Shown piece by piece: positions 61,742 through 64,000 of a DNA stretch of 64,000 bases. This stretch comes from Chryseolinea serpens (GTDB lineage: Bacteria; Bacteroidota; Bacteroidia; Cytophagales; Cyclobacteriaceae). How positions within the stretch are numbered: position 1 is the stretch's first letter; each line of letters starts with the position of its first letter. Position numbers and translations under genes: made by a program. The stretch spans positions 124,001 to 188,000 of the forward strand of contig NZ_FQWQ01000003.1 in the NCBI RefSeq assembly GCF_900129725.1. Reading direction: 5' to 3'. The notes beneath the pieces are model-generated. The model worked only from the letters and a program-made list of their open reading frames with translations, made no database searches and had not been told where the DNA came from.

Positions 61742-63730
61742 ATGAGGTTCCTGCGGACATTTATAATGCTAACCCTTCTGAGTGGTTCTTTGGCCGGACA
61801 AGGACTTGATACGCGAGCCGAGCTCGATGTGGAGGGTCGCGTGGCAGGGATCAATGTCGCTCCAAATGGAAAATTGTGGTTGGTCTCTGCGACCGGGCAC
61901 AGTTATTACGCGGAGCGCATTGACTCAAACTGGCATTACGGGCCAACTATATTTTCCGGTAAGAATGGCAAGCCTTGGGACGATCCCACATTTGACCGCG
62001 TGTCATTCTTTAACCAGGATACGGCTTTCATTTCGGGGTACATCTCAGTGGTGCATGGAGATTTGGTCAAGAACGGTATTTACGTAACATCGAATGGAGG
62101 ACGCGACTGGAGGGTTGTTGACTTTGGTGGCAACGACTGGATTTATGATGCTTTTGTAGACCGGTCGGGCCGCGCCTGGATGGGCGGTTCTTCCGGGGAT
62201 ATTTACTTTTCTGGGAATTTTGGTGATGCCTGGACCAAACTCAATTCTCCGTTTAACTCCTCCACCCGAATGCACAAGATATTCATGGCGAACAGCAACG
62301 ACGGCGTGGCCGGGGCATTGCACAACCAGATTTACATCACCCACGACAATTGGCAAACGTCTCAACAGATCGTAACGCCGGAGGATCAACGCAAAATTGA
62401 TGTTGATGATTTAACCGGTGAAAGGATTGAGTCCGTAGCACTATGGAATAGTAGGGTAATTGTTAGCCAGGGCGGGCGAGTTTTCAATTCAGGGCTTGAC
62501 AACATTATGTGGGAGCCATTTCCCTTTTCCGTTTCCGATTTCCATGTCGATGCGGAGAGCCGGATGCTCTATTGCGTATTGACAAACAAACACGTCATAC
62601 AGGTCGACAGCAATATGCGGCCAACGTACCTGACCAAAGATCCGCTGCCGGCCATGCCGTGGTCGATCCAAGTCGTAAAGGATGAGGTATTTCTGCTAGA
62701 CGAAGCCTTTGCTATTATCAAACTAAAAAAGGATGGGTTCACCCGGGCGGCCTTTTATACCACCGACCGGAAAATTGCCGAGCCGGCGTTGATCGGGAAC
62801 GGTCCTTTGCTCACATGGGGATTGAACGGCAATCAGTTGTATATGTCCCGGAACCACGGAGTGGACTGGTTTAGATTGGAAGAATTTGGCCGTCGTTTTC
62901 ACGACCTGTTGGTATTGACCGATAGCCTGGTGGTACTTTGGGATGGCAACGACAACTACACCTACTCGCTCCATGATCCTTTGCTGCGCCCCTATGTCCA
63001 TACAAATCCGCTGTCGGATTTCTTGAAAGGGAAACTGGTTTCCGTCCAGATAGATGCCGGAAGTCGCGGATGTTTCCACAATGAAGGCAACATCATTTCT
63101 TATCGCGTGAAAAATGACACCACGCTTTCATCCATGGAAGCAGTCAGCAGCTCCTACGACGACCGCCATCAATCTTTGTTCCGAAATGAAGTCAGTCTGG
63201 TTAGTCTTGAAAAAATCCTACGGACGGTAGATTTGTATGCCGGCCAAGGGCCCACCATCGACAAATTTAACATTACCGATTCCGACAAAAATCAGTACCT
63301 CAAATTGGTGCGTAAGCGCGCTCAGCATCGTGGCTATGATGGATATGCGGCATTCAAAAAAAATGAAACAATCTACAAGAGCATGCCGTCATTGCTGGAC
63401 ACGCTCAGCGCAACATCGATAAAGAAGGCTCTGGATCGCGGAGAGAGATTTTGGAGTACGACAAGTTATTGGTTTAATGTGGATTTTGTCAATGCAGAGG
63501 GAGATACCCTGAGCGCGACGAGGTACTATTTTGAATCAAACAAACCTTGGAATTTGCCCTGGCGGTTTCTCTACAAAGGACGGCATTTCAATAGCTATGA
63601 GGTCGCATTGTCAAGATTTATCGACACCTGCGTACCCAAGGACTTTATCGGCAAGCAGATTTTTAGCAACAGCAATTTTCTTATGGAGCTGGCGGATTAC
63701 CTGGTCGAAGAGAGACGTACTCGTTATTAA
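61742..63730 (+). CDS. Secreted BNR/YCF48-like beta-propeller protein
   Basis: 662 residues from ATG 61742, chosen because a signal peptide starts there (MRFLRTFIMLTLLSGSLAGQ) and the upstream ATG is at the promoter. Residues about 25-400 contain repeats of the sialidase/YCF48 kind: VTSNGGRDWRVV, FSGNFGDAWTKL, ITHDNWQTSQ and MSRNHGVDWFRL. The last 200 residues have no recognised domain. No catalytic sialidase residues (RIP motif or Asp box set) are evident, so a binding or scaffolding role is more likely. The next gene, 29 bases downstream, encodes another exported protein. Confidence 0.8.
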   Translation: MRFLRTFIMLTLLSGSLAGQGLDTRAELDVEGRVAGINVAPNGKLWLVSATGHSYYAERIDSNWHYGPTIFSGKNGKPWDDPTFDRVSFFNQDTAFISGYISVVHGDLVKNGIYVTSNGGRDWRVVDFGGNDWIYDAFVDRSGRAWMGGSSGDIYFSGNFGDAWTKLNSPFNSSTRMHKIFMANSNDGVAGALHNQIYITHDNWQTSQQIVTPEDQRKIDVDDLTGERIESVALWNSRVIVSQGGRVFNSGLDNIMWEPFPFSVSDFHVDAESRMLYCVLTNKHVIQVDSNMRPTYLTKDPLPAMPWSIQVVKDEVFLLDEAFAIIKLKKDGFTRAAFYTTDRKIAEPALIGNGPLLTWGLNGNQLYMSRNHGVDWFRLEEFGRRFHDLLVLTDSLVVLWDGNDNYTYSLHDPLLRPYVHTNPLSDFLKGKLVSVQIDAGSRGCFHNEGNIISYRVKNDTTLSSMEAVSSSYDDRHQSLFRNEVSLVSLEKILRTVDLYAGQGPTIDKFNITDSDKNQYLKLVRKRAQHRGYDGYAAFKKNETIYKSMPSLLDTLSATSIKKALDRGERFWSTTSYWFNVDFVNAEGDTLSATRYYFESNKPWNLPWRFLYKGRHFNSYEVALSRFIDTCVPKDFIGKQIFSNSNFLMELADYLVEERRTRY

Positions 63731-63759
63731 GCTATTCCCAGTAAAAAACTGTATTTGCT

Positions 63760-64000
63760 ATGAAATTCCTTTTATCCATATCGATGTCTTTCCTTTGGGT
63801 TGCGGCGGTGATAGCGCAAAACCCTGTTGAGCCCCATAGCGTCTCCTTTGATAAGATACTTCAACAATTCAAACAGTCATTCCGCAGTGATCCGCTTTCT
63901 GGTGAAAAGAACGACTCCGTAACCGCTTCCTGTCTTTTCCGCACGGATCAGTATGGTGTCTCCATAAGCAAGAATCCCATCCCTTTTGACACGGCCCACA
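63760..64000 (+). CDS. Exported protein, N-terminal part only
   Basis: An ATG at 63760 opens a frame to the window end (80 codons). It begins with a signal peptide (MKFLLSISMSFLWVAAVIAQ), then a soluble sequence (FDKILQQFKQSFRSDPLSG) without known motif. It lies 29 bases after the propeller gene on the same strand, so the two may be co-transcribed. The rest lies outside the window and the function cannot be told. Confidence 0.72.
   Translation, partial: MKFLLSISMSFLWVAAVIAQNPVEPHSVSFDKILQQFKQSFRSDPLSGEKNDSVTASCLFRTDQYGVSISKNPIPFDTAH

Noticed and set aside
1-64000. Search by eye for tRNA, rRNA, CRISPR arrays and riboswitches
   Set aside because: No cloverleaf, regularly spaced repeat or conserved riboswitch core was seen in any gap; a covariance-model scan would be needed to exclude small RNAs.

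Overview
This window looks like a chromosomal segment of a Bacteroidota bacterium, most likely of the Cytophagales or a close relative. The grounds are: several matches to the Bacteroidota promoter form TTG-N19-TAnnTTTG (positions 26350, 35371 and 55055 are exact); a PorT homologue directly after ubiE; a DUF5606 protein; LytS/LytTR regulators; and dialkylresorcinol (flexirubin-type) pigment genes. The DNA is moderately GC-rich and densely coded. I saw no rRNA, tRNA, CRISPR array, phage or insertion sequence.

Layout. 1-2081 is the 5' part of a secreted lipoprotein with seven IPT/TIG domains and NHL repeats. 2496-4786 is a Tat-lipoprotein plus GMC oxidoreductase pair. 4895-7646 holds a LuxR-type response regulator and a LytS/LytTR two-component pair. 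7757-16534 holds a 1613-residue secreted protein of unknown function and a DUF2339/DUF3999 pair. 16543-24929 (minus strand) is a compact nine-gene dialkylresorcinol/flexirubin-type operon: darA, darB, a small protein, a BtrH-like protein, an ABC exporter, an acyl carrier protein, a ketosynthase and a chain-length-factor-like partner. 25091-34403 is mostly housekeeping: aspartate kinase, fructose-bisphosphatase, EngB, a PorE-like OmpA protein, UbiE, PorT, a short-chain dehydrogenase, an esterase and a small secreted protein.

34421-47445 is the most interesting part. All genes are on the minus strand. A HAMP-GAF sensor is followed by stand-alone CheR and CheB, a membrane GAF protein, a very large SpoIIE/PP2C phosphatase with Cache-HAMP-GAF-PAS-PAS input, then SiaB-like kinase and SiaC-like phosphoprotein genes. 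A large ABC transporter with a TerB-like N-terminus and a small orphan lipoprotein come after. It reads as a SiaABC-type threonine-phosphorylation switch joined to CheB/CheR modification enzymes, with three related GAF sensors and no diguanylate cyclase.

47497-64000 contains cytidine deaminase, a saccharopine-dehydrogenase-like protein, an acyltransferase, a BASS transporter, RNase HI and MarC. A likely inorganic-carbon group follows (porin, degenerate beta-carbonic-anhydrase-like protein, SulP transporter with a long C-terminal extension). Then come an aminotransferase, AroQ, XerD and two secreted proteins, the last cut by the window end. Two large inverted-repeat blocks (48019-48299 and 49826-50223) occupy gene-free gaps. 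All functions are from reading the translated sequence; no database search was run.
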